From positions 372,001-436,000 of the forward strand of contig JAWKUI010000001.1 in the NCBI GenBank assembly GCA_041398705.1: a stretch of DNA of 64,000 bases. Reading direction: 5' to 3'. Below the pieces are notes generated by a model. That model saw only the letters and a program-made list of their open reading frames with translations. It was not told the DNA's origin and made no database searches. How positions within the stretch are numbered: the first letter of the stretch is position 1; the number at the start of each line of letters is the position of its first letter. The position numbers and the translations under genes were made by a program. Shown one piece after another: positions 46,579-55,223 of the stretch. This DNA comes from NORP259 sp041398705. GTDB lineage: Bacteria > Planctomycetota > UBA1135 > GCA-002686595.

Positions 46579-47607
46579 ATGTCCGAACCCCGTCGACAGA
46601 TCATCCTCGTGCACGGCCGATCGACCAAGCCGTCGGCGCACGAGAAGCGGCGGCTCGTGCGCATTGCGTTGCGCAACGGGGTGCGGCGGACGAGCGAAGA
46701 GGCGTTTGGGCTGCTGCGCGATGGGCAGGTTTCGGTGACCCTCGCCTACTACGGCGACATTTCGAACCGGGTCATTGCGCGTAAGGGCAGCGACTTCCTG
46801 ACGGCGCACGACCCCGAGCACGACTGGGCGCCCTGCGAGCCCGATGGATACTACGACGCGGCCATGGCGCGTTCGATGTCCCGGCCGACGCGGGCGTTTA
46901 CGGCGGAGGACTACGGCCTGTTGCTCAAGCAGGAGCGCGATGCGCGCCTAGTGGACGAGGTCGCGGCAATCGCTAGCCGATTGGCCGGCGTTTTGGGGCT
47001 CAACGAAGTCCTCGTACGGCACTCCTCACCCGATTCGCTCGCATACTTCACCGAACCCGAAATCGGCGAAGCCATCCGCGAGCGGGTTGCGACGCCCATT
47101 CTCGATGCCCTGCGCGCGGGCCGGCAGATATGCCTGATCTGCCACAGCATGGGCTGCGTGGTGGCCTACGACGTGCTTTGGCGCATTTCCCGAATGCCCG
47201 AGTACCAGCTCGCCGCGGATCCCCCGCCCGCACTCGTGGACCTTTGGTTGACCCTGGGCAATCCCCTCGGCGAACCCGGTGTGCGCGCAAACCTGCTGGA
47301 CGCGAAAGAACTACCCGACGACCGCTTTCCGCGCCGCATCTTGCACAACTGGATCAACCTCTCCGCCGAGGACGATTACATCGCGCACGACAAGACGGTC
47401 GCCGACGACTACCGCGAGATGCTCGAACTCGGCTACTTGCACCGATTGGTGGACCGGCCGCCGATCTACAACTTCTGGGTGCAGGGCAAACGCTCCAACC
47501 CCCACAAGCTGTACGGCTACCTCGACCATCCCGCCGTCGGTGGGGAGATCGCCCGTTGGATCCTGGGCCAGAAACCCACCGATCCCGATCCGGAACTGAT
47601 GGATTGA
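46579..47607 (+). CDS. Cytoplasmic alpha/beta-hydrolase fold protein
   Basis: A protein of 342 residues from ATG 46579. The start RQIILVHGRSTKPSAHEKRR has the HG oxyanion motif after the first strand, and the nucleophile elbow reads LICHSMGCVVAYDVLW (C-H-S-M-G, Ser nucleophile). Late His/Asp candidates lie in SAEDDYIAHDKTVADDY, a typical position for the catalytic His and Asp, and the C-terminus has YNFWVQGKRSNPHKLYGYLD HP. No signal peptide. It probably hydrolyses an ester or lipid; the substrate is unknown. No operon partner; the next gene starts 117 bp later. Confidence 0.78.
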   Translation: MSEPRRQIILVHGRSTKPSAHEKRRLVRIALRNGVRRTSEEAFGLLRDGQVSVTLAYYGDISNRVIARKGSDFLTAHDPEHDWAPCEPDGYYDAAMARSMSRPTRAFTAEDYGLLLKQERDARLVDEVAAIASRLAGVLGLNEVLVRHSSPDSLAYFTEPEIGEAIRERVATPILDALRAGRQICLICHSMGCVVAYDVLWRISRMPEYQLAADPPPALVDLWLTLGNPLGEPGVRANLLDAKELPDDRFPRRILHNWINLSAEDDYIAHDKTVADDYREMLELGYLHRLVDRPPIYNFWVQGKRSNPHKLYGYLDHPAVGGEIARWILGQKPTDPDPELMD

Positions 47608-47724
47608 GCCTCCCGGCCCGGCGCGGGTCACTGGTGGAAGGATTTTCCGGGCCGCAGCGGGTGGGCCTGCTTTTGGGGTCCAGCGAAAGCCGATAGGAAC
47701 GGCGGTAATCCACCGACGTACGCC

Positions 47725-48819
47725 ATGTTCCTGCCCCTACTGCTCACCGTCTGCGCCCAATCGCCTTCCTTGCCCCCCGCCGTGGAGCACTTCCTCGACG
47801 GGGCCCTGCACAAGAACGCCGCGATCCTCGACTCGGTCAAGGCCCCGGACTGCCAGGAGGCCGAACTCGCCACCCTGCTCGAGCTGTTGATGCAGATGCC
47901 CTTCAAGACCGAGGTCGTGGAACCGGGCCTGTTCAACCACGGCCGCGGCCTCGCCTGCGTGCGGGTGCAATCGCATCTGGACCCCGAGGGCGCGCAATTC
48001 TGGTTTTGGCTCGCGGGCGAAGGCGAAGGCAGCCGCCTGCTCAGCGTGGCCGGCGACGGCGACTACAGCCGCGATTGGCTCTACCAAACGCCCAAAGACG
48101 GCCAAGACGCGGATCCGGCGGCGGCAGCCAAGCGTTTGCTCGCAGCCATGTCCAGCGGAGACCAGCGCACCGCGCAAGCCTGCTCCTCGTACCTCGCCTG
48201 GCGCAAGGACGGCGGCGACCTCCAGGCCCTCTTCGAAACGGCCCACACCACCGGACTCGGTTTCGTCGTCGAAGTGCCCAAGGTGAGCGGCGACCGCGCC
48301 GCCGTGACCTTCGGCTTCGAGATCAGCGGCAAGCGCCAGGGCGAAGCGACCCTGTACCTGGAGAAACGCGGTGCAGGCTGGCTCGCAACGGGCTACGGCA
48401 ACGACACGAGCCACACCCAAGCCTTCCTCCGGGGCGAAATCGCCGCCACCGTCTGGCCCCGCAGCGCCTTCGACACCTACCGCCTGTTCGTCGAAGCCCT
48501 CGAAAAGAACCAACCCGTGCGCATGGCTGCCCTCGCCGACCCCACCTGGTGGAGCACCGACAGCACCGAATGGCTCGCCCCCCTGCGCAAACGCGACAAA
48601 CCCAAGCCCCAACCCAAATCCGTGCGCGTCGAAGGCCTGCGCGCCATCGCCGAGGTGCAGTGGAACAAGTCCACTCCCCCTCGCTGGTGCCATTTCCGCC
48701 TGACCGCAGAAGGTTGGCGTCTCGTCGGGCACAGCACCGATGCCAAGGCGGCGGAGAGCTGGCTTGTGAACGAAGCGGAAGCCGGGGAAACCGGGACCGC
48801 CACGCCCGCCATCCGCTGA
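47725..48819 (+). CDS. Secreted protein of unknown function
   Basis: A protein of 364 residues with a short signal peptide (MFLPLLLTVCAQS). Two similar segments, LFNHGRGLACVRVQSHLDPE with FWFWLAGEGEGSRLLSVAGD, and VSGDRAAVTFGFEISGKRQG with ATLYLEKRGAGWLATGYGND, suggest a repeated cone-like (NTF2/DUF4440-type) fold. This is a guess from secondary-structure pattern only. The C-terminus is Glu/Ala-rich. No operon partner. Confidence 0.72.
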   Translation: MFLPLLLTVCAQSPSLPPAVEHFLDGALHKNAAILDSVKAPDCQEAELATLLELLMQMPFKTEVVEPGLFNHGRGLACVRVQSHLDPEGAQFWFWLAGEGEGSRLLSVAGDGDYSRDWLYQTPKDGQDADPAAAAKRLLAAMSSGDQRTAQACSSYLAWRKDGGDLQALFETAHTTGLGFVVEVPKVSGDRAAVTFGFEISGKRQGEATLYLEKRGAGWLATGYGNDTSHTQAFLRGEIAATVWPRSAFDTYRLFVEALEKNQPVRMAALADPTWWSTDSTEWLAPLRKRDKPKPQPKSVRVEGLRAIAEVQWNKSTPPRWCHFRLTAEGWRLVGHSTDAKAAESWLVNEAEAGETGTATPAIR

Positions 48820-48954
48820 GCCGAGACGGCAAAGGAATGTCGGCCCTCCGCGAAGCGCGGGGCCGGTAGCTAGCTACGGTTTTGAATCCACCGCGCCCGG
48901 TGGCCGGTCACGTCCTTCGATTGCTCTTCCGGGCGATCCCGGCACGAGCCCAAC

Positions 48955-49164
48955 TCACTTGCCAAATCCAGCGGGGGTGGGTGCCGTCCAGAGTTTCCAG
49001 ATGCCGAACAGGCCCGAGGCAGCGAGGGCGCCGAGGATGATCTTGGCGCCGAGTTGGTAGTTCGCGATTGGGGCCGGGGGGGTCTCCCACCAGAAGACGC
49101 CGAGGGTGGCGATGATGACGAGGGCGAGGATGAGCAGGGTGATGAGGCTGCGGATGATGTTCAT
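48955..49164 (-). CDS. Small two-TM membrane protein, last gene of the redox operon
   Basis: A protein of 69 residues with two predicted TM helices (SLITLLILALVIIATLGVFWW and YQLGAKIILGALAASGLFGIW), short loops and a C-terminal APTPAGFGK. It begins 12 bp after the porin stop and is probably co-transcribed with it. No family recognised; perhaps a small subunit or anchor for the complex encoded upstream. Confidence 0.62.
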   Translation of the reverse strand: MNIIRSLITLLILALVIIATLGVFWWETPPAPIANYQLGAKIILGALAASGLFGIWKLWTAPTPAGFGK

Positions 49165-49176
49165 GGGGCTCTGGGG

Positions 49177-50568
49177 TCAGAAGGTGGTGCGAACACCGAG
49201 GTAGAGGAAGTCCGTGTCTTCGTCGGGGCCGGTGCTGGCGAGGCCGTCGCCGGCCCAGAAGCGGCTGAGGCCGCCGTAGATCTGGGTGTGGCGATCGACC
49301 TTGTGGGTTGCGCTCAGGTCGAGTTCGGTGCCGACGTCGGAGTTGTCGAAGCCGGTGCGGGAGACGGCGCCGCCGGCGTTGTAGAGGGCGTCGCTGGTCT
49401 CCATGAGGCGGAACGAGTGCACACCGAAGCCCGCGGTGGTCTTCTCGTCCAAGGACCACTGCCCGCCGAGACTCGTGTCGATGATGTTCTGGCGTCCAAC
49501 AGCATCGATGAAGCCGAAGTAGGCATGGCCGAGGGGGAAGAGCTGGTGGAAAGTGCCCACGTCGCCGCCGCTGGCGTCGTCGCCGCTGGCGGCATCCAGG
49601 CCGAACCAGAGGCGCGGGGATCCGGACCAGCCTTCGGGCTTCCAGCCGACCTGGCTCGCGAAGGACCAGGCGTCCACGTCCTGGTTCCCGACTTCCCCTT
49701 TTTGAATGGCCGCTTCGACTTCGTAATCGAACACGCCGTGCGTGGCGAAGACCCGCGTGCCCAGGGTCAGGCGTTGCTCGTTTCCGGTCGTTCCGTTGAT
49801 GGTGACGTCAGGGCGTTCGTTGCCCAGGGCAAAGAGATCGAGGCCTGGATGGCCTTCGGTCGGTTTGCGCTGGGCGTAGAGGCCCCAGAGCGTCTGCTCG
49901 TCGTCCGGCGTATTGAAGTCGGTCTTATCGACAGGAACGAAAACGGTCGCAAGCCCGGTGATCGTCCAGGGGCCCGCGCTCCACTCCGCCGTGATGCCCT
50001 CCCAGGTCCGCAGGGTGTTGCCCCACGGAAGCGGGCTGACGAGGCGTTGGGCGCCGAACAGCAACATCTGTCGACCGGGGCGCAGCCGGAGTTGCCCCCC
50101 ATCCAAGTCGAAGCGCAGATCGACAAACGCCTGCTGGAGATCGATGGTGTCCATGTCGAGGGTCCGTCGACCGCCGGGCAGATCGCGATCGGTGGCCTGC
50201 GCGGTTTTGCCTTCGACGAAAAGCCGGAAAGCCTCGCCCACGTGCAGATCGGCATGGGCCAAGAGGCGCGAAACGACGAAGGAATCATCGTTCGGACTCG
50301 CGAAGCCGAAGTTGCTCCAGGATTCGAAACGCGCCTCCGCACGGCCGCCCAGGCTCAACCAGGTGCGGCCGTCTTCGGACAACTCCATGTGTTTGTAAGG
50401 GTCGACCGGATCCTCGACGGGATCCGTCACGAAGAAGCGTGACCAATCCTCGTTCTGGCGCAGGAATGAATAGGCGGGGCGCTTCGGCGCAGAGGTTTCG
50501 CCAGGGGCAGCGCTCTGGGCAAAAGCGGAACCGACGAGCAGGCAGGCGACGGGGAACCGGGATTTCAT
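49177..50568 (-). CDS. Outer-membrane porin of the alginate-export type
   Basis: A protein of 463 residues. The start ATG overlaps the stop of the upstream gene (ATGA) and opens a signal peptide (MKSRFPVACLLVGSAFAQ). The rest is a beta-barrel pattern: alternating strands with aromatic girdle residues, for example RTWLSLGGRAEARFESWSNF at the start and FLYLGVRTTF at the C-terminus, ending in a terminal Phe as in outer-membrane proteins. It fits the Alginate_exp (AlgE-like) family and would give small-molecule or electron-carrier passage through an outer membrane. It belongs to the operon with a polyferredoxin and lipoprotein, so the substrate may be a metal or an oxyanion rather than alginate. 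Confidence 0.82.
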   Translation of the reverse strand: MKSRFPVACLLVGSAFAQSAAPGETSAPKRPAYSFLRQNEDWSRFFVTDPVEDPVDPYKHMELSEDGRTWLSLGGRAEARFESWSNFGFASPNDDSFVVSRLLAHADLHVGEAFRLFVEGKTAQATDRDLPGGRRTLDMDTIDLQQAFVDLRFDLDGGQLRLRPGRQMLLFGAQRLVSPLPWGNTLRTWEGITAEWSAGPWTITGLATVFVPVDKTDFNTPDDEQTLWGLYAQRKPTEGHPGLDLFALGNERPDVTINGTTGNEQRLTLGTRVFATHGVFDYEVEAAIQKGEVGNQDVDAWSFASQVGWKPEGWSGSPRLWFGLDAASGDDASGGDVGTFHQLFPLGHAYFGFIDAVGRQNIIDTSLGGQWSLDEKTTAGFGVHSFRLMETSDALYNAGGAVSRTGFDNSDVGTELDLSATHKVDRHTQIYGGLSRFWAGDGLASTGPDEDTDFLYLGVRTTF

Positions 50569-51161
50569 GGGCGGGGAAGGCCAGATGCTTTGACATCGTG
50601 GCCCGGGGCATCGGACTCCGGCGCCGATCGGGAATCCGATGCAGACGCGCGCGAGGCCAGGAACATCCGCAGCCAGATGGCGGCTGCGGCGAAGAAGGGG
50701 ATGGCGTACCAGAGCAGGTAGAGGCGACCGAGGCCGGGGGGCGTGACTTCGATCGGGAGTTCGATCTGGCCCAAGACCTGCTCGCCGCGCTCGACCAAGA
50801 ATGTCACTTTCCAATCGCCCCGGTGTTCGAAAGGCAGCGTTCCGATCTGCTGGTAGGGCGCCCGAGCCTCGGGATCTTGGCTGATTCCTCGGACTTCGAT
50901 GTCCCCCGGAATGCTGCTGCCATCCGCGGAAACAACACCTTGGAAACGCGCCACCGCCTGCACACGAACCCCGTCCGCAGGCGGCTCGACGTAGTAGTAG
51001 AACGTGCCTTCCCCCACGTCCGGATCGGCCCAGATCGACAGGGTGAGCGACCCGATGGCCTCATCGACGCAGATCGGATACGGGGGGCCGTCGTGGGCGC
51101 TCGCGGCCGGCGCGAGGGCGGTGAGCGCGGCAAAGCAAAGTGCGAGGGCGCGGAATCTCAA
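50565..51161 (-). CDS. Exported protein with C-terminal TM anchor, part of the redox operon
   Basis: A protein of 198 residues starting at TTG 51161, which overlaps the stop of the polyferredoxin gene (TTGA), with its own stop overlapping the porin start (ATGA). Signal peptide LALCFAALTALAPAASA, then a mature domain starting HDGPPYPICVDEAIGSLTLS with IWADPDVGEGTFYYYVEP, a beta-sandwich type domain. It is followed by a TM helix near residue 150-172 (YLLWYAIPFFAAAAIWLRM). The first residues after cleavage are AHDGP, giving an N-terminal His of the kind seen in copper-binding domains. Function unknown, but its place suggests it works with the Fe-S protein and the FixH-like lipoprotein. Confidence 0.75.
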   Translation of the reverse strand: MRFRALALCFAALTALAPAASAHDGPPYPICVDEAIGSLTLSIWADPDVGEGTFYYYVEPPADGVRVQAVARFQGVVSADGSSIPGDIEVRGISQDPEARAPYQQIGTLPFEHRGDWKVTFLVERGEQVLGQIELPIEVTPPGLGRLYLLWYAIPFFAAAAIWLRMFLASRASASDSRSAPESDAPGHDVKASGLPRP

Positions 51162-52621
51162 AGGAACGTCCCCCTCATCTCCATGGGCTGCGCGAGCAAC
51201 CAGAGCGCAGTGGCGGCGAGGGCCACGTGCAATCCGGCCCACGGCAGGAACGCCTTGCGCGCCGATTGCCCGAAGTCCCGTTCGGACAGGCTCCAGGCCA
51301 GGGCCAGCGATCCGACTACCCCCAACGCAACGAATCCGATCTCGATGGGCCAAACCCAGGCTTCGTGCAGGCCGCCGAGGCCCCACGCCGGGCGACCGAG
51401 TCCACCGATCCCATGGCGCGCGGCCGCAGCTTGGGTTACCGGCACGAACGTCCACAGGCCCGTGAGGAAGTGGAAGCAGTAGTGCGCGAGCCAAACGCCG
51501 AACCCGAGCGGAGCCAGGGTAAAGGCGAAGCGGCGTGCGTGGGCCAAAAGTCCTGTGCCTGTGCTGCGGGCGACCCACCAGGCGGTTCCGCCGATGCTGA
51601 TCAGGGGCAGAAGGCCGAGGCAGGCGACAAACAGGACGCCAAGGATGACGAAATCGCTCTGGGTACCGAGGAACGCGGCGATCGAACGCTGCAGGGCGTA
51701 GACGGGGCCCACCATGCCGAAGGCGTTGAGCAGGGCTCCAAACGCGAAGACGACGGTGAGAACAGCCAGGTCGCTGCGCTTCGAGAGCCGGCCGATGCCG
51801 GAGCGCACCGGGTCGACCTGCAATTCCGCCGCGGGAACGCGCAACGCGATGGCGACATTGTCTTCCGGGCACGCATGCACGCAATCGAGGCAGAAAGTGC
51901 AATCGAGGTTGCCGACCTTGGAAGGCAGGAAGAGGCCCAGCTCGCAGCCGCGTTGAACGACTTGGGGCGGGGATTCGAGCTTCGCCGGAGCACTTGCGAC
52001 CCGTCCCTTGATGCAGTCCTTGGTGGAACACCCGTCACAAACCGCCCGATCGCGGGCGCGGACCTCGAAGGGAGAGAAGGTCGACGCCACGAAGTTGAAC
52101 TGCCCTACCGGGCACACCCACTTGCAAAAGGGGGCCCCACGGAACACGGCATCGACGAGCAATGCGACCCCGAAGTACAGCAGGATCGCCCAGGCGGTGG
52201 CGGCGGGGCTCGCCCACAAGTCCAGCCACTCGTACACGAACAGCACCCCCACGAACAAGCCGAGCCCGATCCACTTCCTCCGGAGCAGGCGCGGCCAATC
52301 GCGCGAAGGTGTGCGGATCTTGCGCGCCAACTCGCGCGGCAGCATCAGCGGGCAGCCCATGCAGAAGACGTTGCCGAGCACGAGCAGCGCCAAGACCAGC
52401 GCCCCGCGCCAGTGCACCCACACAGCCAGGGTAGCCAGGTTCTTTGGAGCCAGTTGCGGCCCCGCCAACCCCTCGAACACAAGCACAGCCGCAATCAGCG
52501 CCATGGCGCTCTGGAGGACCAACCGAGCGCGCTTCCAGCGCAGGAAGCGGCCCAGCAATGGCAGCCGGAGCCAATCAAATGCCAGGTTGGAGCCTGCGGC
52601 TTGCGGACGGACTGCAGGCAT
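51158..52621 (-). CDS. Membrane polyferredoxin (NapH/NosR/CcoG-like)
   Basis: A protein of 487 residues from ATG 52621, 7 bp after the previous stop. Several TM helices flank cysteine clusters. Cys87/Cys90 are in CMGCP and Cys166/Cys170 in CKWVCPVGQ. Cys195/198/203 are in CDGCSTKDC. The full 4Fe-4S motif Cys241/244/247/251 is in CTFCLDCVHACP. This arrangement resembles NapH, NosR C-terminal half and CcoG, which move electrons across the membrane to periplasmic metalloenzymes. C-terminal TM helices include HYCFHFLTGLW, with His residues that might bind haem. Partner enzyme unknown. Confidence 0.85.
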   Translation of the reverse strand: MPAVRPQAAGSNLAFDWLRLPLLGRFLRWKRARLVLQSAMALIAAVLVFEGLAGPQLAPKNLATLAVWVHWRGALVLALLVLGNVFCMGCPLMLPRELARKIRTPSRDWPRLLRRKWIGLGLFVGVLFVYEWLDLWASPAATAWAILLYFGVALLVDAVFRGAPFCKWVCPVGQFNFVASTFSPFEVRARDRAVCDGCSTKDCIKGRVASAPAKLESPPQVVQRGCELGLFLPSKVGNLDCTFCLDCVHACPEDNVAIALRVPAAELQVDPVRSGIGRLSKRSDLAVLTVVFAFGALLNAFGMVGPVYALQRSIAAFLGTQSDFVILGVLFVACLGLLPLISIGGTAWWVARSTGTGLLAHARRFAFTLAPLGFGVWLAHYCFHFLTGLWTFVPVTQAAAARHGIGGLGRPAWGLGGLHEAWVWPIEIGFVALGVVGSLALAWSLSERDFGQSARKAFLPWAGLHVALAATALWLLAQPMEMRGTFL

Positions 52622-52628
52622 GGCGGGG

Positions 52629-53051
52629 TTACTTGCCGGTGTTCTGCGCCACTTCGGCGGCGCGTGCCTGCGCACGGACCCCGGGAACGTCGGTGACGAT
52701 CTCGAAGGCCTGGCCTGCTTCTGACTTGCCCCGCACGAAGATCAGCCAATCGCCGCCCATCGTGAACTCGAGTTGGGCGACAAAAACACCCTCGCCGCGC
52801 GGCTCCGCGCTGGCGAATTCCGGCACCATGCCCGCGTGGTTCATGTTGCCCTCCAGCTCGATCTCCGAGCACTGGGCGGGCGTGCCATCGGCATTCAGTA
52901 GCGCCACCGTGCACTCGACCCAGCCGACGTGCGGCTGCGGGTCAAACGCCAACCGAGCGGTCAGCCCCTGCGTTTCGCCGCCCGTACCCGAGCAGGCCGC
53001 CCCAAGCAACGCAAAGAGCGCCGTAAGCAGTTTTTTGATGCAAGTGGACAT
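52629..53051 (-). CDS. FixH/YtkA-like lipoprotein
   Basis: A protein of 140 residues. The lipoprotein signal is MSTCIKKLLTALFALLGAAC, with lipidation Cys20. The mature part is a small immunoglobulin-like domain: GWVECTVALLNADGTPAQCS, then EGNMNHAGMVPEFASAEP (Met/His pair typical of YtkA/CopC-like copper domains) and FTMGGDWLIFVRGKSEAGQAFE. Its start codon overlaps the upstream stop by one base (TGATG), so it is co-translated with the His-rich membrane protein. Likely an extracytoplasmic metal-binding or assembly component; the metal is inferred only from the Met/His motif. Confidence 0.78.
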   Translation of the reverse strand: MSTCIKKLLTALFALLGAACSGTGGETQGLTARLAFDPQPHVGWVECTVALLNADGTPAQCSEIELEGNMNHAGMVPEFASAEPRGEGVFVAQLEFTMGGDWLIFVRGKSEAGQAFEIVTDVPGVRAQARAAEVAQNTGK

Positions 53052-53665
53052 CAGGCTTGTTTCCGTACCGGAGGTTTCCAGGCGCAGTTGCATCCCTTTC
53101 CGTGGGCTTCTTCGCCCGGGGGCGGAAACATGTGGAAGTACATGGCGAGCGCCATCGGGATGAACACGATCGTGTTGTAGAAGAGGTGCAGTTCGACGCG
53201 CGGGAACCAGAGCTGCAGCACGCTCATGGGAACCGGGCGGCCGAAGAGGTTGGCGCCGTAGATCGCTTGGCCCTGCAGCAACACGTGTTCGATGTGGTGC
53301 CAGAACTGGATCCAGAAGGCGACGTTCCACCACAGGCGCGAGCGGCCGACAAAGCCGGTGCGGAGGAACCAGAAGGCGATCAGCATCACGAGCGCGTAGC
53401 CGTAGTGCAGGGCTTCGCTCGTGACCAGCCACGGGAACCAGAGTCCCATGATCCCGCGCGACTCGCGCACCGGCCAACCGAGCGTGTAGATCTGGATCGT
53501 CTGGGCTAGGTGCTCGGCCCAGTGCGCGAGCACGATCAGGCCGAAAGCCCAGAGGGCCGGGCGGTGCCATTCGGCGTTCAGCTTCTCCAGGAGGGAGGGC
53601 TGGGGAACGCTTGCGATCGCCCCGGCCGGGGGTGCGGAGAAGCTGGGGTTGGGGATGTCCGTCAT
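53051..53665 (-). CDS. Histidine-rich polytopic membrane protein, first gene of the redox operon
   Basis: A protein of 204 residues with four to five TM segments and conserved-looking His pairs inside or next to them: His48/His52 (AHWAEHLAQ), His87, His123/124/127 (FWHHIEHVLLQ), His160 (RVELHLFYN) and His178. It has a C-terminal Gly-Cys-Asn-Cys. Intramembrane His pairs suggest haem or metal-ion binding, similar to di-iron or haem-copper type arrangements, but no named family is recognised. The first gene after the divergent LysR control region and coupled to the lipoprotein gene. Confidence 0.72.
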   Translation of the reverse strand: MTDIPNPSFSAPPAGAIASVPQPSLLEKLNAEWHRPALWAFGLIVLAHWAEHLAQTIQIYTLGWPVRESRGIMGLWFPWLVTSEALHYGYALVMLIAFWFLRTGFVGRSRLWWNVAFWIQFWHHIEHVLLQGQAIYGANLFGRPVPMSVLQLWFPRVELHLFYNTIVFIPMALAMYFHMFPPPGEEAHGKGCNCAWKPPVRKQA

Positions 53666-53711
53666 GGGGGGAGAGGGTCCTGGGCCGCGGGGAATCCGGA
53701 GGGGCTGGATC

Positions 53712-53737
53712 GGCTAACTATAGCCGACGCCTATAGC
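53712..53737. promoter_or_regulatory. Candidate LysR operator in the divergent intergenic region
   Basis: GGCTAACTATAGCCGACGCCTATAGC includes the direct repeat CTATAGC at 53718-53724 and 53731-53737 (13 bp apart) and the small dyad GGCTA/TAGCC (53712-53716, 53721-53725). It is located between the operon start (53665) and the LysR start (53885), where LysR regulators usually bind. Confidence 0.45.
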
Positions 53738-53884
53738 GGGTGCCGCCACAAGCTATTCTTGGGCCAGAAAATCTCAATCCAGGACCAGCCCTCCCCGCCC
53801 CTCCCGGGCCGCGGCTGTGCGGAGATCCCCTGCGAATGGGGTAGGATCTCCCGCCTGGCGCGCCTGCACGCCGCTCGCCCCTCC

Positions 53885-54820
53885 ATGAGAGACCTTTCTT
53901 CCATTGAACTGCGCCACCTCCGGACCTTCGTCACGGTGGCGGATACCGAGAACTTCACTCGGGCAGCCGAACGCCTGGGCATCACCCAGCCGAGCGTTTC
54001 CAGCCAGATCAAGGAGTTGGAGCACGCCTTGGGCGCCCAGCTCTTCAGCCGCAACGGGCCGCGGGTGGGCCTGACCCCGGCCGGCCGCGCGTTCCGCGAC
54101 CGCGCATCGCTGACCCTCGCCAAGTTCAACGACGCCTGCCAGGCCGTTCAGGACACCGAAGACCTGGTCGCCGGGCACCTATCCCTCGGCGTGATCCCGC
54201 CCCTGAACGTGCCTTGGATGCCCAAGGTCCTGGGCCGGCTCTATCGCGAGCACACCGGGATTGCGGTCACCCTGATCGAGAAGTCGGCGGACAAACTCGA
54301 AGGCATCGTCGAAAACGGGCGCTGCGACCTCGGTGTGGGCATCCTTTCGCACGCCTCGCCGAACTTGAAGTACGAGGTTTTGCGCCAGGACGAGCTGGTG
54401 CTGCTCTCCGCGCCCGACGGCCCGTTCGCGCGCCGCCGCAGCGTCACCGCGGAGGAAGTCGGCAAGGAGCATCTGGTCGTGCTGCCCGAGACCTACGTCC
54501 TCCGGCAGCTCACCTCCGAGGCCTTCCGGGCGGCGCGGGTCATTCCCCGGGTGGCGCTCGAGATCGACACGATCGACGCGCTGCTCGGCATCGTGAGATC
54601 CAGCGGGCTTTCGACGCTGGTGCCCAGCGTCGTCCTGGAGGGACGCGAGGGGCTCGACCTGCGCCCGATCAAACTCAACGGTTGGGGGACGAGCCTGGAT
54701 CTGGGCATCGTCTGGCCGAGTGAGGGGGAGATCAGCCAGCCGGCCCGGACCTTTGCGGCGATCTTGCGCGAGACCGTGGCCTCTTCGAAGAAACCCAAAC
54801 GGGCAAGCAAGAAGGGCTGA
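53885..54820 (+). CDS. LysR-family transcriptional regulator
   Basis: A protein of 311 residues from ATG 53885. Typical LysR N-terminus: LRHLRTFVTVADTENFTRAA, then GITQPSVSSQIKELEHALGAQ and FSRNGPRVGLTPAG. The effector domain follows (GHLSLGVIPPLNVPWMPKVL, LTSEAFRAARVIPRVALEID), resembling CynR/CbbR-type. The C-terminus is basic (KKPKRASKKG). Divergent from the six-gene redox operon, so probably its activator or repressor. The effector cannot be read from sequence. Confidence 0.93.
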   Translation: MRDLSSIELRHLRTFVTVADTENFTRAAERLGITQPSVSSQIKELEHALGAQLFSRNGPRVGLTPAGRAFRDRASLTLAKFNDACQAVQDTEDLVAGHLSLGVIPPLNVPWMPKVLGRLYREHTGIAVTLIEKSADKLEGIVENGRCDLGVGILSHASPNLKYEVLRQDELVLLSAPDGPFARRRSVTAEEVGKEHLVVLPETYVLRQLTSEAFRAARVIPRVALEIDTIDALLGIVRSSGLSTLVPSVVLEGREGLDLRPIKLNGWGTSLDLGIVWPSEGEISQPARTFAAILRETVASSKKPKRASKKG

Positions 54821-55223
54821 GCCCCCCGGGATCTGCTCTTGGGCCAGGGGGGCCCGGTGGGATGCGGCCGGGGTTGACGCGCGCCGCATACTCAACTGCT
54901 CCGGCGCATGCCATTCGGGCGTCGTCCACGGGCCCAGTCGCAGAAGGACGCATCGATTGCTCCCGGGATCTGGGTCGCGCTCGGTGCCGTGCGGATCCGG
55001 CGCGGACGCCAATTCGTACGTGATTGCCCCAACTCGCGCACCCATTCGACCTTTATTTAGGGGTGTTCCGCACTGAACGACACAGGGCTTGGCGAACCCG
55101 GCAGCGGGAGACCCGAAATCTTCGCACGATGCAGAATCGGGCCCTGTGTTCGGCAAACGGCAGCGAAGCACTCGAACTGGGTAAGCTTGTCAGGGACCCC
55201 GAGCCCGCCTAGGCTTCAGCCGC
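54821..55223. other. Intergenic region, 403 bp, no gene recognised
   Basis: Between LysR and the UnbV-like gene. Frames open here have unnatural composition. The only structure seen is a separated 9-bp inverted repeat, ACACAGGGC (55080-55088) with GCCCTGTGT (55141-55149). It may hold the promoter of the downstream gene. Confidence 0.4.
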
